From: Ignavibacteriota bacterium
GTDB taxonomy: Bacteria > Bacteroidota > Ignavibacteria > Ignavibacteriales > Melioribacteraceae
Reading direction: 5' to 3'
NCBI GenBank assembly: GCA_013112585.1
Contig: JABFGH010000003.1
Span: 221,018 to 285,017, forward strand
DNA: 64,000 bases
Below, one piece after another: positions 18,055 to 28,196 of this stretch. A model generated the notes under the pieces. The model saw only the letters and a program-made list of their open reading frames with translations, made no database searches and was not told the DNA's origin. The position numbers were made by a program, and so were the translations under genes. Each line of letters starts with the position of its first letter. The first letter of the stretch is position 1.

Positions 18055-18860
18055 CCCGGTAGCTTCGATATATCCCGCGCTTCGCGGGATTACTCAGCTA
18101 CCTATCATGATGAAAAAAATAAAAGGTTATCGAGTAGCTCCGTTTTTTGGAGCGTATCGAGATGCCGGTAGCTTCGATACATCCCGCGCTTCGCGGGATT
18201 ACTCAGCCACCTATCATGATGAAAAAAAATAAAAGGTTATCGAGTAGCTCCGCAGTTTGGAGCATATCGAGATATCGGTAGCTTTGATACATCCCAAACT
18301 GCGGGATAACTCAGCCACCTATCCTAATCTAACAAAAGTTTTAACCCTATCATTAATAACAAAATATCTTGTATGTTACATTAAAGAAGTAGTTCAACCG
18401 CGCTGCGGTTGGGTTCACAGCCTGTTTCCATTTCTACAAACACCTGACTGCCGTCAGGCAAGTTTGGACGGCACTGCCGTCTGAAATACAAATAACAAAT
18501 TGTTCTAACAATTCATTGTAAAATATTCATTCAATTATTCTGTTTCTTTTCAAACCGCGCTAGCGGTTCAATGTTTGTAGAATGAGCGAATAGTAAACAC
18601 ATCCAACCATTTTAGTGGATGAACAAAAACTGTACGTTGGAATACCTAATCAAATTAAACCCAGAAATGCAAGGTTATCGAGTAGTCCCGCAAAGCGATA
18701 CGTATCGAGATGCCGGTAGCTTCGATACTTTCCGCTCTGCGAAAATACTCAGCCACCTATTATGTTGGGAAATGTAAGGTTATCGAGTAGTCCCGCCTTT
18801 TGGGACGTATCGAGATGCCGTCAGCTATGATACATCCCAAACAGCGGGGTAATTTCCAAA
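18055..18860. repeat. cluster of hairpin-forming intergenic repeats (gene-free 18020-19128)
   Basis: Two alternating modules recur: 'GGTAGCTTCGATACATCCC' and 'GGTTATCGAGTAG(C)TCC...GTATCGAGATG'. Full or partial copies begin near 18056, 18164, 18285, 18671, 18714 and 18780. Each has short internal stems, for example CCCGCGCTTCGCGGG and CTCC...GGAG, while outer GTATCGAGATG and ATCGAGTAG arms can pair. Between 18390 and 18660 lie other small palindromes, such as AACCGCGCTGCGGTT and AACCGCGCTAGCGGTT. One ORF of 75 codons here is only repeat sequence. No gene is supported between 18020 and 19128. Confidence 0.75.
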
Positions 18861-19128
18861 AATAATTATCTTGGTGCAGAACATTTTAAATAATTTAACT
18901 TGATAATAATTTGAACTAATAACATATTGAAATTGAAATCGGGTTACATTATCCGGTATCATTAAGCACTATTAAAATCTAAAAAAACCGCACAAAAAAA
19001 ATGAATAAATGTCCATCCCTTTTTAGGGCAGGGTATTTTATTCTTTGTTTATTGAATTAAATTTTAGGCAGTACTAAAGTAATTGAAAAATAATTAGCGC
19101 AAACAATAATAATTTATTTGGAGGTATT

Positions 19129-21168
19129 ATGAGAAAACTATTTACAATAATTACAGGAATTTTTCTTCTTAATGTTTCAATTTCTGGGCAAGTTTTTATA
19201 ACAGAACTTGCCGATCCTAATAATAATGCTGGGGTTAGATATATTGAATTATATAATGCAGGTGCAAGTGCAGTTGATTTTACAGAGGGATCAAATTGGC
19301 GAATTGATAAATATACAAATGCATCTGCTACTGTAAGTCAAACACTCAATCTAAGCGGTATAATTCCTGCTGGAGGTTTTTATATTATTGCGACTGGAAC
19401 TGATGATGGAGATTTCTTTAGTGTTTATGGAGTAAATGCAAATCAGTTCGATGGCGCAGATAATGATGTTGCAGGAAGTAATGGTGATGATAATCTTGAA
19501 CTCTATGACGGAACAGGAACTTTGATTGATCAGTTTGGAGTTCCAGGTGAAGATGGCTCCGGTACTGCACATGAATTTGAAGATGGAAGGGCAGAAAGAG
19601 TAGCAACTGTGACAAGCGGTAACAGTACCTGGGACACAGCAGAATGGAATATTGATAATGATAGCGGCGGCGGAGAGGGACCTCAAGATGCACCTGCTGA
19701 TTTTGATCCTGGTGCATGGATCGGTGCTGCGTCAACAATTGACCCAGAACCCACAAATCATGCTACTGGTTTTACTGCAACTTCCAATGGTCATAATCAA
19801 ATTGATTTAAGCTGGACCGACGCAACGGGAGCACAACTACCCGCCGGATATTTAATAAAGGGAAGTGATGTCAGCTTTGCAGCAATCACAGCACCTGTGG
19901 ATGGAACTCCCGAAGCGGATGCTGGGCTTATTAAAAATGTAGCCCAAGGTGTTCAAGCAGCTACAATAACAGGTTTAACCGAAACTACTCAATACTTCTT
20001 TAAAATATTCCCATATACCAATTCAGGTGCAACAATAGATTACAAAACGGATGGAACTGTCCCGCAAGATGACGCAACAACAGATGCGGCACCAAGTTTA
20101 CCAAACGCATGGATAAATGAATTTCATTATGATGATGTAGGTGCTGACTCAGATGAATTTGTTGAAATTATAATCGAAGATGGCTCAGCATATACATTGT
20201 CTGATTTTCAAGTGAATCTTTATAACGGAAATGGTGGTGTGTCTTATAATTCGAGAACACTCGATACTTATACTGTAGGTGATATTATTAATGAGAGTGG
20301 TAAAACATTCAACCTATACTCATTTAATTACACTTCGGAAAATGGAATTCAAAACGGGGCTCCGGATGGGTTAGCTCTTTCTTATCAAGGGACTCTAATC
20401 CAATTCTTGAGCTATGAGGGTACCTTCGCTGCAACAGATGGTCCTGCTAACGGTGTGATGTCAACTGATATAGGAATTTCAGAATCAGGTACGAGTGAAG
20501 GTTCTTCACTTGGGCTTGAAGGAAATGGCACACAGTATTCTGATTTCACATGGGTTGCTTTTGATGCTTCAGCAACGCCCGGCAGTCAGAATGGAAACCA
20601 GGCACTTCCTGTCGAACTTACATCATTCTCAGCATCAGTAATTAAAAACTCAGTAAAATTGGTTTGGAACACGGCAACTGAAATCAATAATTATGGATTT
20701 GAAATTCAAAGATCGGCAGATAAGGAAGTTTGGAGCAATGTTGGATTCATTAACGGCAGCGGCACAACTAATGCACCAAAAGAGTATTCATACGTTGACA
20801 GCAAATTATCAAATTCAAGCAGCTATTATTACAGATTAAAACAAGTTGATAACGACGGCAGCTATGAATATTCAAAAACAATTGAAGTAGTTTTAGGAAC
20901 GCCTACTGAATACGAGCTGGGTCAAAATTATCCTAATCCATTTAACCCATCTACTCTCATCAGTTTCACTTTGCCCGAAGCAGGTTATACAAGTTTGATA
21001 GTCTATAACTCACTAGGACAAGAAGTTGCAGAATTAGTAAATAATCAACTTGAAGCAGGTTCTCATCAATATAATTTTGATGCAAAAAACCTAACAAGCG
21101 GAATTTATTTTTATAAACTTGAGTCAGAAAATTTTGTTCAAGTAAGAAAAATGATGCTACTAAAATAA
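19129..21168 (+). CDS. secreted lamin-tail-domain protein with T9SS sorting domain
   Basis: 679 residues. A signal peptide ends near 'VSISGQ' (residue 21). A lamin-tail-like domain ('VFITELADPNNNAGVRYIEL') covers about 22-190, a fibronectin-III-like domain ('ATGFTATSNGHNQIDLSWTD') about 210-315, and a second LTD-like domain ('AWINEFHYDDVGADSDEFVE') about 328-490. A linker domain 'ALPVELTSFSASV' leads to the type A T9SS tail 'ELGQNYPNPFNPSTLISFTL', ending in KMMLLK. It is expected to be exported by T9SS and kept on the surface or released. A good Shine-Dalgarno (GGAGG) precedes the ATG. A terminator follows. Confidence 0.85.
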   Translation: MRKLFTIITGIFLLNVSISGQVFITELADPNNNAGVRYIELYNAGASAVDFTEGSNWRIDKYTNASATVSQTLNLSGIIPAGGFYIIATGTDDGDFFSVYGVNANQFDGADNDVAGSNGDDNLELYDGTGTLIDQFGVPGEDGSGTAHEFEDGRAERVATVTSGNSTWDTAEWNIDNDSGGGEGPQDAPADFDPGAWIGAASTIDPEPTNHATGFTATSNGHNQIDLSWTDATGAQLPAGYLIKGSDVSFAAITAPVDGTPEADAGLIKNVAQGVQAATITGLTETTQYFFKIFPYTNSGATIDYKTDGTVPQDDATTDAAPSLPNAWINEFHYDDVGADSDEFVEIIIEDGSAYTLSDFQVNLYNGNGGVSYNSRTLDTYTVGDIINESGKTFNLYSFNYTSENGIQNGAPDGLALSYQGTLIQFLSYEGTFAATDGPANGVMSTDIGISESGTSEGSSLGLEGNGTQYSDFTWVAFDASATPGSQNGNQALPVELTSFSASVIKNSVKLVWNTATEINNYGFEIQRSADKEVWSNVGFINGSGTTNAPKEYSYVDSKLSNSSSYYYRLKQVDNDGSYEYSKTIEVVLGTPTEYELGQNYPNPFNPSTLISFTLPEAGYTSLIVYNSLGQEVAELVNNQLEAGSHQYNFDAKNLTSGIYFYKLESENFVQVRKMMLLK

Positions 21169-21186
21169 TATCCGGTGTAAATCTTT

Positions 21187-21219
21187 AAAGGCGGCATTTT
21201 TTTAATGCCGCCTTTTTTA
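21187..21219 (+). terminator. Rho-independent terminator after the LTD/T9SS gene
   Basis: A 12-bp stem AAAGGCGGCATT/AATGCCGCCTTT with a 5-nt loop, followed by a T-rich run, 18 bp past the stop at 21168. Confidence 0.9.
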
Positions 21220-21287
21220 TTCAAAATATTCAAAAAATTTCCGATAATTATAATGTTAATTCTTTTACTCTAATTCCTTTATTGATA

Positions 21288-22913
21288 ATGAAAAAATACT
21301 TACTGCTGCTGCTCATTTTAGCCGCCGCTCAAAAAACAATACCGCAGGAAAATTACTATACACAAACTGACGGACTTTACGGTGATCAATTAGAAAACCG
21401 CCTTCATCAAATTATTCGCAATCATGTTAGATACCCCTACACCTCTTCCGCCGGCACCGATGTTTGGGATATACTAAAACAAACAGATAAAGACACATCT
21501 AATCCGAGCAATGTTATACTTATTTATTCCGGCTGGAGTATAAATGCTGATGCCGAATATAATAACGGCAGCGGATGGAGCAGGGAACATATTTGGCCTA
21601 AGTCGCATGGTTTCCCGGGTTCAGGTGATACCGCTTATACTGATGCACACCACCTGCGTCCGTGTGATATAACTGTAAATTCCCGCAGAAGTGATAAAGA
21701 TTATGATAACGGCGGTGAACAGGTTATTGACGATGATGGCGCTACAAACTGTTACACTGATTCAGATTCATGGGAACCGCGTGATGAGGTAAAGGGTGAT
21801 TGTGCTAGAATGATTTTTTATATGGCAGCTCGCTACGGAAATATAGATAGCGAAGGATTAGAGATTGTAGATTATACAGGCACCTTATCGGGTACTCCTT
21901 TAATCGGCAAGTTATCCACGCTGCTTAGTTGGAATAGATTTGACCCGCCGGATGATTTTGAACGAAATAGAAATAATGTTGTTTTCGCATTCCAGAATAA
22001 CCGTAATCCTTTTGTTGATTGCCCCGAATTTGCAGACCGTATTTACTGTGCAAATGGGCTAGTTGTTGAAAATGTTCAGGTAATTTCTCAAAATCAAATT
22101 GTTGTAAAATTTAATTCTAATCTTGAAGCATCATCAGCAGAAAACACTGCAAATTATTTTATTGATCAATCGGTAGGCACACCGTTATTAGCAGAACTTG
22201 GTTATTTGGGTGACCATAGCTCGGTGCTGCTGACAGTTAACCCACTAAGTACTAATAAAAATTATATAGTTAAGTTCTCAAATATTTTGAGTGCATCCGG
22301 CAGTAGAATATTTGATAATTCAATTTCGGCGTTAAATATTACTTCATCCTTTCCGGTTGAGTTAATGAGTTTTACTGCAGAGATTTTTCAGAATGTCGTA
22401 AAACTTAAATGGAGCACAGCAACAGAAATCAATAATTATGGTTTTAAAATTCAAAGATCTGTTGATGAGGAAGTTTGGAATAATGTTGGATTTGTAAGCG
22501 GAAACGGAACTACCAATGCACCAAAAGATTATTCTTTTGTTGACACTAAATTATCAAATTCAAGCAGCTGCTATTACAGATTGAAACAAGTTGATAACGA
22601 CGGCAGCTATGAATATTCAAAAACAATAGAAGTGGTTTTAGAAACGCCAACTGAATACGAGCTGGGTCAGAATTATCCTAACCCATTTAACCCATCTACT
22701 CTTATCAGTTTCACTTTGCCCGAAGCAGGTTATACAAGTTTGATAGTCTATAACTCATTGGGACAAGAAGTTGCAGCATTAGTAAATAATCAACTTGAAG
22801 CCGGATCACATCAATATAACTTTGATGCAAAAAACCTGACTAGCGGAATTTATTTTTATAAACTTGAGTTGAATGATTTTATTCAAGTAAGAAAAATGAT
22901 GCTTCTAAAATAG
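21288..22913 (+). CDS. secreted endonuclease I (NucM/EndA family) with T9SS sorting domain
   Basis: 541 residues from the ATG at 21288; a TTG two codons upstream is also open. A signal peptide ends near 'KTIPQ'. Residues 20-250 are the endonuclease I domain, with 'GWSREHIWPKSHGFPGSGDT' and 'DAHHLRPCDITVNSRRSDKD' carrying the catalytic His and Mg-ligand residues. A short Ig-like segment leads to 'FPVELMSFTAEIF' and a T9SS type A tail almost identical to that of the gene upstream. The likely role is extracellular DNA/RNA degradation for nutrients. It has its own terminator. Confidence 0.88.
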   Translation: MKKYLLLLLILAAAQKTIPQENYYTQTDGLYGDQLENRLHQIIRNHVRYPYTSSAGTDVWDILKQTDKDTSNPSNVILIYSGWSINADAEYNNGSGWSREHIWPKSHGFPGSGDTAYTDAHHLRPCDITVNSRRSDKDYDNGGEQVIDDDGATNCYTDSDSWEPRDEVKGDCARMIFYMAARYGNIDSEGLEIVDYTGTLSGTPLIGKLSTLLSWNRFDPPDDFERNRNNVVFAFQNNRNPFVDCPEFADRIYCANGLVVENVQVISQNQIVVKFNSNLEASSAENTANYFIDQSVGTPLLAELGYLGDHSSVLLTVNPLSTNKNYIVKFSNILSASGSRIFDNSISALNITSSFPVELMSFTAEIFQNVVKLKWSTATEINNYGFKIQRSVDEEVWNNVGFVSGNGTTNAPKDYSFVDTKLSNSSSCYYRLKQVDNDGSYEYSKTIEVVLETPTEYELGQNYPNPFNPSTLISFTLPEAGYTSLIVYNSLGQEVAALVNNQLEAGSHQYNFDAKNLTSGIYFYKLELNDFIQVRKMMLLK

Positions 22914-22961
22914 AATTTAGGAGTTAGGAGCCAGTAGTTAGCATAAAAACAAATAATTTCA

Positions 22962-22998
22962 AAGCCGCCATTCAATTTGTGTTTGGCGGTTTTTTTTT
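22962..22998 (+). terminator. Rho-independent terminator after the endonuclease gene
   Basis: A 6-bp stem CCGCCA/TGGCGG with a 13-nt loop is followed by nine T residues, about 50 bp past the stop at 22913. Confidence 0.75.
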
Positions 22999-23073
22999 AC
23001 TAAAATTTGAAAACGACAAAAATTAAAGTTGCCAAAATGGGAACAGTTTTCTATCTTATCCATAGAGATAAAG

Positions 23074-23370
23074 ATGAAAAGAATTGTAGCAAAAAAAACA
23101 TTAATTGAATTTTGGAAAAGGTATTCAAACAGTGAACAGTATCTTAAAACATGGTACAGTACTGCAAAAAGCTCTAATTGGAGAACTCCTACGGGCGTTA
23201 AAAAGACATATGCAAATGCAAGCATTATTGGTGATAATAGAGTAGTTTTTAACATAAAGGGAAATGATTACAGATTGATTGTAAAATTTAATTATGAAAG
23301 ACAATGGGCGTTTATTCGATTTATAGGTACACATGCCGAGTATGATAAAATAAATGCTGAAAGTATTTAA
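23074..23370 (+). CDS. higB: HigB-family mRNA interferase toxin
   Basis: 98 residues from the ATG at 23074. The frame is open 45 bp further upstream, but the HigB similarity starts at 'MKRIVAKKTLIEFWKRYSNS' and an AAAGATG context precedes it. Family hallmarks are 'LKTWYSTAKSSNWRTP', 'NRVVFNIKGNDYRLIVKFNY' and the C-terminal 'AFIRFIGTHAEYDKI'. HigB toxins cleave mRNA at the ribosome and are neutralised by HigA. The toxin precedes the antitoxin by 18 bp, the typical reversed order of hig loci. Confidence 0.9.
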   Translation: MKRIVAKKTLIEFWKRYSNSEQYLKTWYSTAKSSNWRTPTGVKKTYANASIIGDNRVVFNIKGNDYRLIVKFNYERQWAFIRFIGTHAEYDKINAESI

Positions 23371-23388
23371 TGATAATGAGGAAATACA

Positions 23389-23757
23389 ATGAAAATTAAG
23401 CCGATAAAAAATGAAAAAGACTATGAAGCCGCATTAAGAAGGCTGGAAAAAATTTTTGATGCCAAACCAAATACCAAAGATGGTGATGAGGCGGATATAT
23501 TAAGTTTATTAATTGAAAATTATGAGAATCAAAAATATGAAATTGAAACTCCTGACCCTATTGAAGCCATAAAAATTAGAATGGAAGAAATGAATTTGAA
23601 GCAGAAAGATTTAATTGGTGTAATAGGCGGTAAAAGTAGAGTTTCCGATGTTCTAAATAAAAAAAGGAAATTAAATGTTGATATGATCAGAAATCTCGCC
23701 AATAAATTAAATCTTTCCGCTTCACTTCTTATTAAGGAATATAATCTCTCTCACTAG
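23389..23757 (+). CDS. higA: HigA-family antitoxin with XRE-type HTH
   Basis: 122 residues. The N-terminal half ('IKNEKDYEAALRRLEKIFDA') matches the HigA extension, and the C-terminal half carries an HTH: 'MNLKQKDLIGVIGGKSRVSD', then 'VLNKKRKLNVDMIRNLANKL'. It binds HigB and probably represses the operon. A GAGGA motif stands upstream of the ATG. There is no further gene in the operon before the convergent MATE gene. Confidence 0.9.
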   Translation: MKIKPIKNEKDYEAALRRLEKIFDAKPNTKDGDEADILSLLIENYENQKYEIETPDPIEAIKIRMEEMNLKQKDLIGVIGGKSRVSDVLNKKRKLNVDMIRNLANKLNLSASLLIKEYNLSH

Positions 23758-23788
23758 AGAATAATTTTTAGTTTTATCAGTTAATAAG

Positions 23789-25129
23789 TTAATGTTCGTT
23801 TTTTATTCTATTACTTTTAATACTAAACCTAATCGTTAATACTAAAGCAGCTACACTTAACCCAATCAGCAGCCCAATCCAAACACCAACTGCTCCCATC
23901 TTCATAATAAATGCAAAATATCCTCCCGCAGGCAAGCCAATAACCCAATAAGCGGTAAAGGTAATAAGCATAGGGACTTTAACATCGGTAAGTCCGCGCA
24001 ATACTCCCAATCCAACAGCTTGTATTCCATCAGAGATTTGAAACAGCGCTCCAATCACAATTAAGGATGAAGCAATTGGTATAACCTCGTTATCCGAAAT
24101 AAATAGTGTAGGAAGAAAATCTTTAAGCAGAATAAAAAGTATTGCTGAAAACGCCATAAATATTGAAGCCAAAGCGAATGCGCTTAAACCTGCTCTCTTC
24201 ATTTCGATGAATTTTTCTTCACCCATTTTTGTACTTACACGTATTGTAGAAGCAGTGGCAATACCAACAATAAACATAAATGAGATAGAGGCAATGCTAA
24301 TTGCAATTTGATGCGCCGCTAATTGTGCACTGCCAAGCCATCCTATTATTACTGCGGATGCAGAAAAGGCTCCTACCTCAAAGAAAAATGCTACTCCTAT
24401 CGGGAAACCTAATTTTATAATTTTATGTATCATCTCCCAATTTATACTTCTGAATTTTAATGTTGGATCATATTCCTTAAATCTTGGCGAATTCATTACA
24501 AAGTACATCATTAAGACAGCCATAAAACCACGGGTTAAAAATGTAGAATATCCGGCACCATCTAAACCCAAGGCAGGCATGCCCAAATTACCATGAATAA
24601 ATATCCAGTTGCCCAAAACATTAATTAAATTTGCCGCCAATGTTATATACATAGCAGGCTTTGTGAATGACAAGCCTTCAACAAATTGGCGATATGTCTG
24701 GAAAATCATAAACGGAATTATTGAAGCACTAATAATTCGCATGTATGAATCAGCCATCAAGGTTACTTCATAAGGCTGATTCAGCAATTCCAAAAAGTAC
24801 GAGGCGAAAAAGAGTAATAATGAAAGTAGAATTGAAAATACACCGTTAACTATTAATGACTGCCTTAATATAATGCCGCATTCATCATTATTCTTTTTGC
24901 CTTTTGCTATGCCTATTAATGGTGTGGCGGCAAGGCTCATTCCAAGACCCAATATTAATATTAGAATAACAATTCCATTAACCAAAGATGCTGCGGCTAA
25001 CGGGTCTTTGCCTAATGAGCCAACCATTAAACTATCTACAACACCAAACATTACATGCCCAACCTGCCCAATTGCCACCGGCATTGCTAATTTAAAAGTT
25101 TCATTTATGTGTTTTTTATAGCTCGTCAA
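23789..25129 (-). CDS. MATE-family multidrug efflux transporter
   Basis: 446 residues with about twelve hydrophobic segments in two repeats. The N-terminal block 'LAMPVAIGQVGHVMFGVVDS' with 'MVGSLGKDPLAAASLVNGIV' is the NorM/MATE signature. The second half restarts near 'IIKLGFPIGVAFFFEVGAFS'. MATE proteins export cationic drugs or dyes in exchange for Na+ or H+. It is convergent with higA and divergent from the gene at 25224, so it is a single-gene unit. Confidence 0.93.
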   Translation of the reverse strand: MTSYKKHINETFKLAMPVAIGQVGHVMFGVVDSLMVGSLGKDPLAAASLVNGIVILILILGLGMSLAATPLIGIAKGKKNNDECGIILRQSLIVNGVFSILLSLLLFFASYFLELLNQPYEVTLMADSYMRIISASIIPFMIFQTYRQFVEGLSFTKPAMYITLAANLINVLGNWIFIHGNLGMPALGLDGAGYSTFLTRGFMAVLMMYFVMNSPRFKEYDPTLKFRSINWEMIHKIIKLGFPIGVAFFFEVGAFSASAVIIGWLGSAQLAAHQIAISIASISFMFIVGIATASTIRVSTKMGEEKFIEMKRAGLSAFALASIFMAFSAILFILLKDFLPTLFISDNEVIPIASSLIVIGALFQISDGIQAVGLGVLRGLTDVKVPMLITFTAYWVIGLPAGGYFAFIMKMGAVGVWIGLLIGLSVAALVLTIRFSIKSNRIKNEH

Positions 25130-25223
25130 AAATCGTTTAGTTTTTGATTCAAAAAAGGATAAGTTTTATTTCTTAATATCTTTAATTATTTTAACAAATT
25201 ATACTTCTAAATAATTGTGAATA

Positions 25224-26348
25224 ATGAAAAATAATAGCAGAATCATATTTCTTGACATACTAAGAGCAATTGCAGTTCTGATGATGGTGCAGGGTCATAC
25301 TATTGATTCTCTGCTGGCTGATGAATATAGAACATTTGATTCTGTGATCTACTCAGTGTGGCATACAATGCGGGGCTTTACTGCTCCTATTTTTATGTTT
25401 ACTGCCGGAGTTGTTTTTACTTACTTGCTTAAACTTAACAATCTCCCATTTAAAGATAATCCAAGAGTTGTAAAGGGTTTAAAAAGGTTTTTCCTTTTAC
25501 TTGGGTTAGGATATTTACTGCGTTATCCTACTTATAAAATTTTCGATTTTAGATATGTCTCAGAAACTCAGTGGAAAATATTTTTTGCAGTTGATGCACT
25601 TCATTTAATAGCATTCGGTCTTCTATTTATTTTAATACTTACATACATTTCCGAAAAAGTTAAAGTGAGCAGTATTACTGTTTTTTCATCAGGCGCTGCA
25701 TTTTTCTTTTTAATGCTCTTTGTCGTGCGCGAATTTTCGTGGGGCGAAATTTTACCGCAATTTGCCGCAGGTTATTTCACGCGTGAGTTCGGATCAATAT
25801 TTCCACTTTTCCCTTATGCAGGTTATGTTTTAGCCGGCGGAGTATTGGGAATAATTTTAGCCGGTAATAAAGATATTTATAAAGAGAGCGGCTTTATGAT
25901 TAAACTATTGCTTATAGGTTCATCATTAATTGCTGTTTCCTATTTACTGTTCGGTATAATAAATATTTATGAACCTCAAGCAAATTATTGGACATCAAGA
26001 ATATCAATAGTTTTTTTCAGACTTGGTGTTGTACTGATGTTAAACGGTGCAATTGGTTTTGCCGCAGCTAAGCTGAATAATATTCCGAATACAATTAAGC
26101 TGATCGGCAGGCATACTTTATTGATTTATGTGGTGCATCTTGTAATTATTTACGGCAGTGCATGGTCGCCCGGAGTAAGCAGGTATTTTAAACATAGTCT
26201 AACCCTTTTTGAAGCAATAACAGCCGCACTAATTATGATTTCATTAATGATCGGCATGGTTCTTATCATAAATAAATTAGTTTTTGAACGCAGAAGAAAA
26301 AAACATAAACTTGCCGCAGCTAACGTATATTTAATTAAACCGAAATAA
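25224..26348 (+). CDS. heparan-alpha-glucosaminide N-acetyltransferase-like (DUF1624) membrane protein
   Basis: 374 residues with about ten hydrophobic segments. The N-terminus '[20 protein letters not shown]' carries the D-x-x-R-x-x-A-x-x-x-M-V-x-x-H motif of HGSNAT/DUF1624 acyltransferase-like proteins, and '[18 protein letters not shown]' is the second membrane segment with the family's P-x-F-x-F-x-x-G. A role in transmembrane acyl transfer to a cell-surface glycan is inferred from the family; the substrate is unknown. It ends 1 bp before the ruvB ATG, so they are probably co-transcribed. Confidence 0.8.
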   Translation: MKNNSRIIFLDILRAIAVLMMVQGHTIDSLLADEYRTFDSVIYSVWHTMRGFTAPIFMFTAGVVFTYLLKLNNLPFKDNPRVVKGLKRFFLLLGLGYLLRYPTYKIFDFRYVSETQWKIFFAVDALHLIAFGLLFILILTYISEKVKVSSITVFSSGAAFFFLMLFVVREFSWGEILPQFAAGYFTREFGSIFPLFPYAGYVLAGGVLGIILAGNKDIYKESGFMIKLLLIGSSLIAVSYLLFGIINIYEPQANYWTSRISIVFFRLGVVLMLNGAIGFAAAKLNNIPNTIKLIGRHTLLIYVVHLVIIYGSAWSPGVSRYFKHSLTLFEAITAALIMISLMIGMVLIINKLVFERRRKKHKLAAANVYLIKPK

Positions 26349-26349
26349 T

Positions 26350-27384
26350 ATGAGAAATTCTGAAAATACTAATCCCGCGCTGACTGAAGAAGAAGCAAAA
26401 TTTGAACACGCAATTCGCCCGCATGCTTTTAGTGAGTTCAAGGGACAAAAAAAAATTACCGATAATCTTAAAGTTTTTATAGGTGCGGCAAAAAAAAGAA
26501 GCGATGGACTTGATCATTGTTTGCTTACCGGTCCGCCGGGGTTAGGTAAAACTACACTTGCCAATATTATTGCTCACGAAATGGGAGTGAAACTTAAATC
26601 AACATCGGGACCCGTGCTTGAAAAACCGGGCGACTTAGCCGGCATCTTAACGAACTTGGAAGAAAATTCAGTTCTATTCATTGATGAAATTCACCGTCTT
26701 AGTCCGGTAGTTGAAGAATATCTTTACTCGGCAATGGAAGATTTTACAATTGATATTATGATTGATACAGGACCCAATGCACGTACGGTTCAAATAAAAT
26801 TGCCCAGTTACACACTTGTTGGTGCAACGACAAGAGCAGGTTTGTTAACCGCTCCTTTGCGCGATAGATTTGGAATAAAATCAAGGCTGGATTATTACGA
26901 TGCTGAATTGTTAAAACTGATTGTGATAAGGTCGTCCCGTATTCTTGGAGTTGAGATAGAAGAAAATGCAGCTTTCGAACTTGCAAAGAGATCTAGAGGT
27001 ACACCGAGAATTGCAAACAGGTTACTTAAAAGAACGCGTGATTTTGCAGATTATGAAAACAAAAGTAAAATCGATTTACTTATAACTCAAAAAGCGCTTG
27101 ATGCTTTAGAAGTTGATGAAGGCGGCTTGGATGAAATGGATAAAGATATTATCCTTGCCATAATCGATAAGTTTAACGGCGGTCCGGTTGGGCTAAGCAC
27201 TCTTGCCGTTGCTGTTAATGAAGATGCGGGAACTTTGGAAGAAGTATATGAACCGTTTTTAATTCAACAGGGATTTATTAAAAGAACCCCGCGCGGAAGA
27301 GAAGCAACAATACTTGCTTATAAAAAGTTTAACAGAGAATACAAAACACAAAAAAATCAAAACTCATTGTTTGATGAATTATGA
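26350..27384 (+). CDS. ruvB: Holliday junction branch-migration helicase RuvB
   Basis: 344 residues, standard length. Walker A '[20 protein letters not shown]', Walker B '[10 protein letters not shown]', sensor 1 'LVGATTRAG' and the arginine-finger region '[14 protein letters not shown]' are all present. The C-terminal winged helix holds '[13 protein letters not shown]'. RuvB hexamers drive branch migration with RuvA and feed RuvC. ruvA and ruvC are not adjacent. The stop overlaps the kdsA ATG by 4 bp. Confidence 0.97.
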   Translation: MRNSENTNPALTEEEAKFEHAIRPHAFSEFKGQKKITDNLKVFIGAAKKRSDGLDHCLLTGPPGLGKTTLANIIAHEMGVKLKSTSGPVLEKPGDLAGILTNLEENSVLFIDEIHRLSPVVEEYLYSAMEDFTIDIMIDTGPNARTVQIKLPSYTLVGATTRAGLLTAPLRDRFGIKSRLDYYDAELLKLIVIRSSRILGVEIEENAAFELAKRSRGTPRIANRLLKRTRDFADYENKSKIDLLITQKALDALEVDEGGLDEMDKDIILAIIDKFNGGPVGLSTLAVAVNEDAGTLEEVYEPFLIQQGFIKRTPRGREATILAYKKFNREYKTQKNQNSLFDEL

Positions 27385-28196
27385 TTAAGCTGAATGAAAT
27401 AGTCTTTGGAAACGGCAATCCCTTTGTTTTGATTGCGGGTCCGTGTGTAATTGAAAGCAGGGAGATAACTTTTGATACTGCCGCTGAAATAAAAAGAATT
27501 ACCGAAGAATTAAATATTCCATTTATATTTAAGTCCAGCTACAAAAAAGCCAATAGAACAGATGTTAATTCATTTACCGGCTTGGGCGATGACGAAGGAT
27601 TGCAAATATTAGCCGATATAAAGACTGACCTGAATTTGCCCATTTTAACTGATGTACACAGTCCGGCTGAAGCAAACAAAGCAAGTGAGGCAGCAGATAT
27701 TTTACAAATTCCGGCTTTTCTTTGCAGGCAGACTGATTTATTAATTGCTGCAGGTGAAACAGGAAAAATTATAAATATTAAGAAAGGTCAATTTTTAGCA
27801 CCGTCTTCTATGAAAAATGCTGCCGATAAAGTTGCATCGACGGGTAACAATAAAATATTATTAACAGAACGAGGAACTACTTTCGGCTATAACAATCTTG
27901 TTGTTGATATGCGTGCGTTAATAATTATGCGTGAATTAGGTTACCCCGTTGTCATGGATGCAACACATTCTGTTCAAATGCCGGGCGCGGGAAATATAAC
28001 CGGAGGCAATCCAAAATTTATAGCTCCGTTAGCAAAAGCCGCTGCTGCAGTTGGTATTGATGCGCTTTTTGTGGAAGTGCATCCCGATCCACAAAAAGCA
28101 TTAAGTGATTCTGAAAGTCAGCTGCCGTTAAGCGAGCTGAAAAAATTATTGATTGAAGTTAAAAAAATAGATGAAGCAGTGAAAAACAATGACTGA
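27381..28196 (+). CDS. kdsA: 3-deoxy-8-phosphooctulonate (Kdo-8-phosphate) synthase
   Basis: 271 residues, a TIM-barrel DAHP-synthase-family enzyme. '[19 protein letters not shown]', '[11 protein letters not shown]', '[10 protein letters not shown]', '[20 protein letters not shown]' and '[13 protein letters not shown]' are the conserved active-site blocks. It condenses arabinose-5-phosphate with PEP to make Kdo-8-P. It overlaps ruvB by 4 bp and kdsC by 8 bp, so translation is coupled to the next enzyme in the pathway. Confidence 0.97.
   Translation: MIKLNEIVFGNGNPFVLIAGPCVIESREITFDTAAEIKRITEELNIPFIFKSSYKKANRTDVNSFTGLGDDEGLQILADIKTDLNLPILTDVHSPAEANKASEAADILQIPAFLCRQTDLLIAAGETGKIINIKKGQFLAPSSMKNAADKVASTGNNKILLTERGTTFGYNNLVVDMRALIIMRELGYPVVMDATHSVQMPGAGNITGGNPKFIAPLAKAAAAVGIDALFVEVHPDPQKALSDSESQLPLSELKKLLIEVKKIDEAVKNND

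Noticed and set aside
18257..18484. A 75-codon gene in the repeat cluster
   Set aside because: It consists of hairpin repeat units and has neither ribosome site nor family features.
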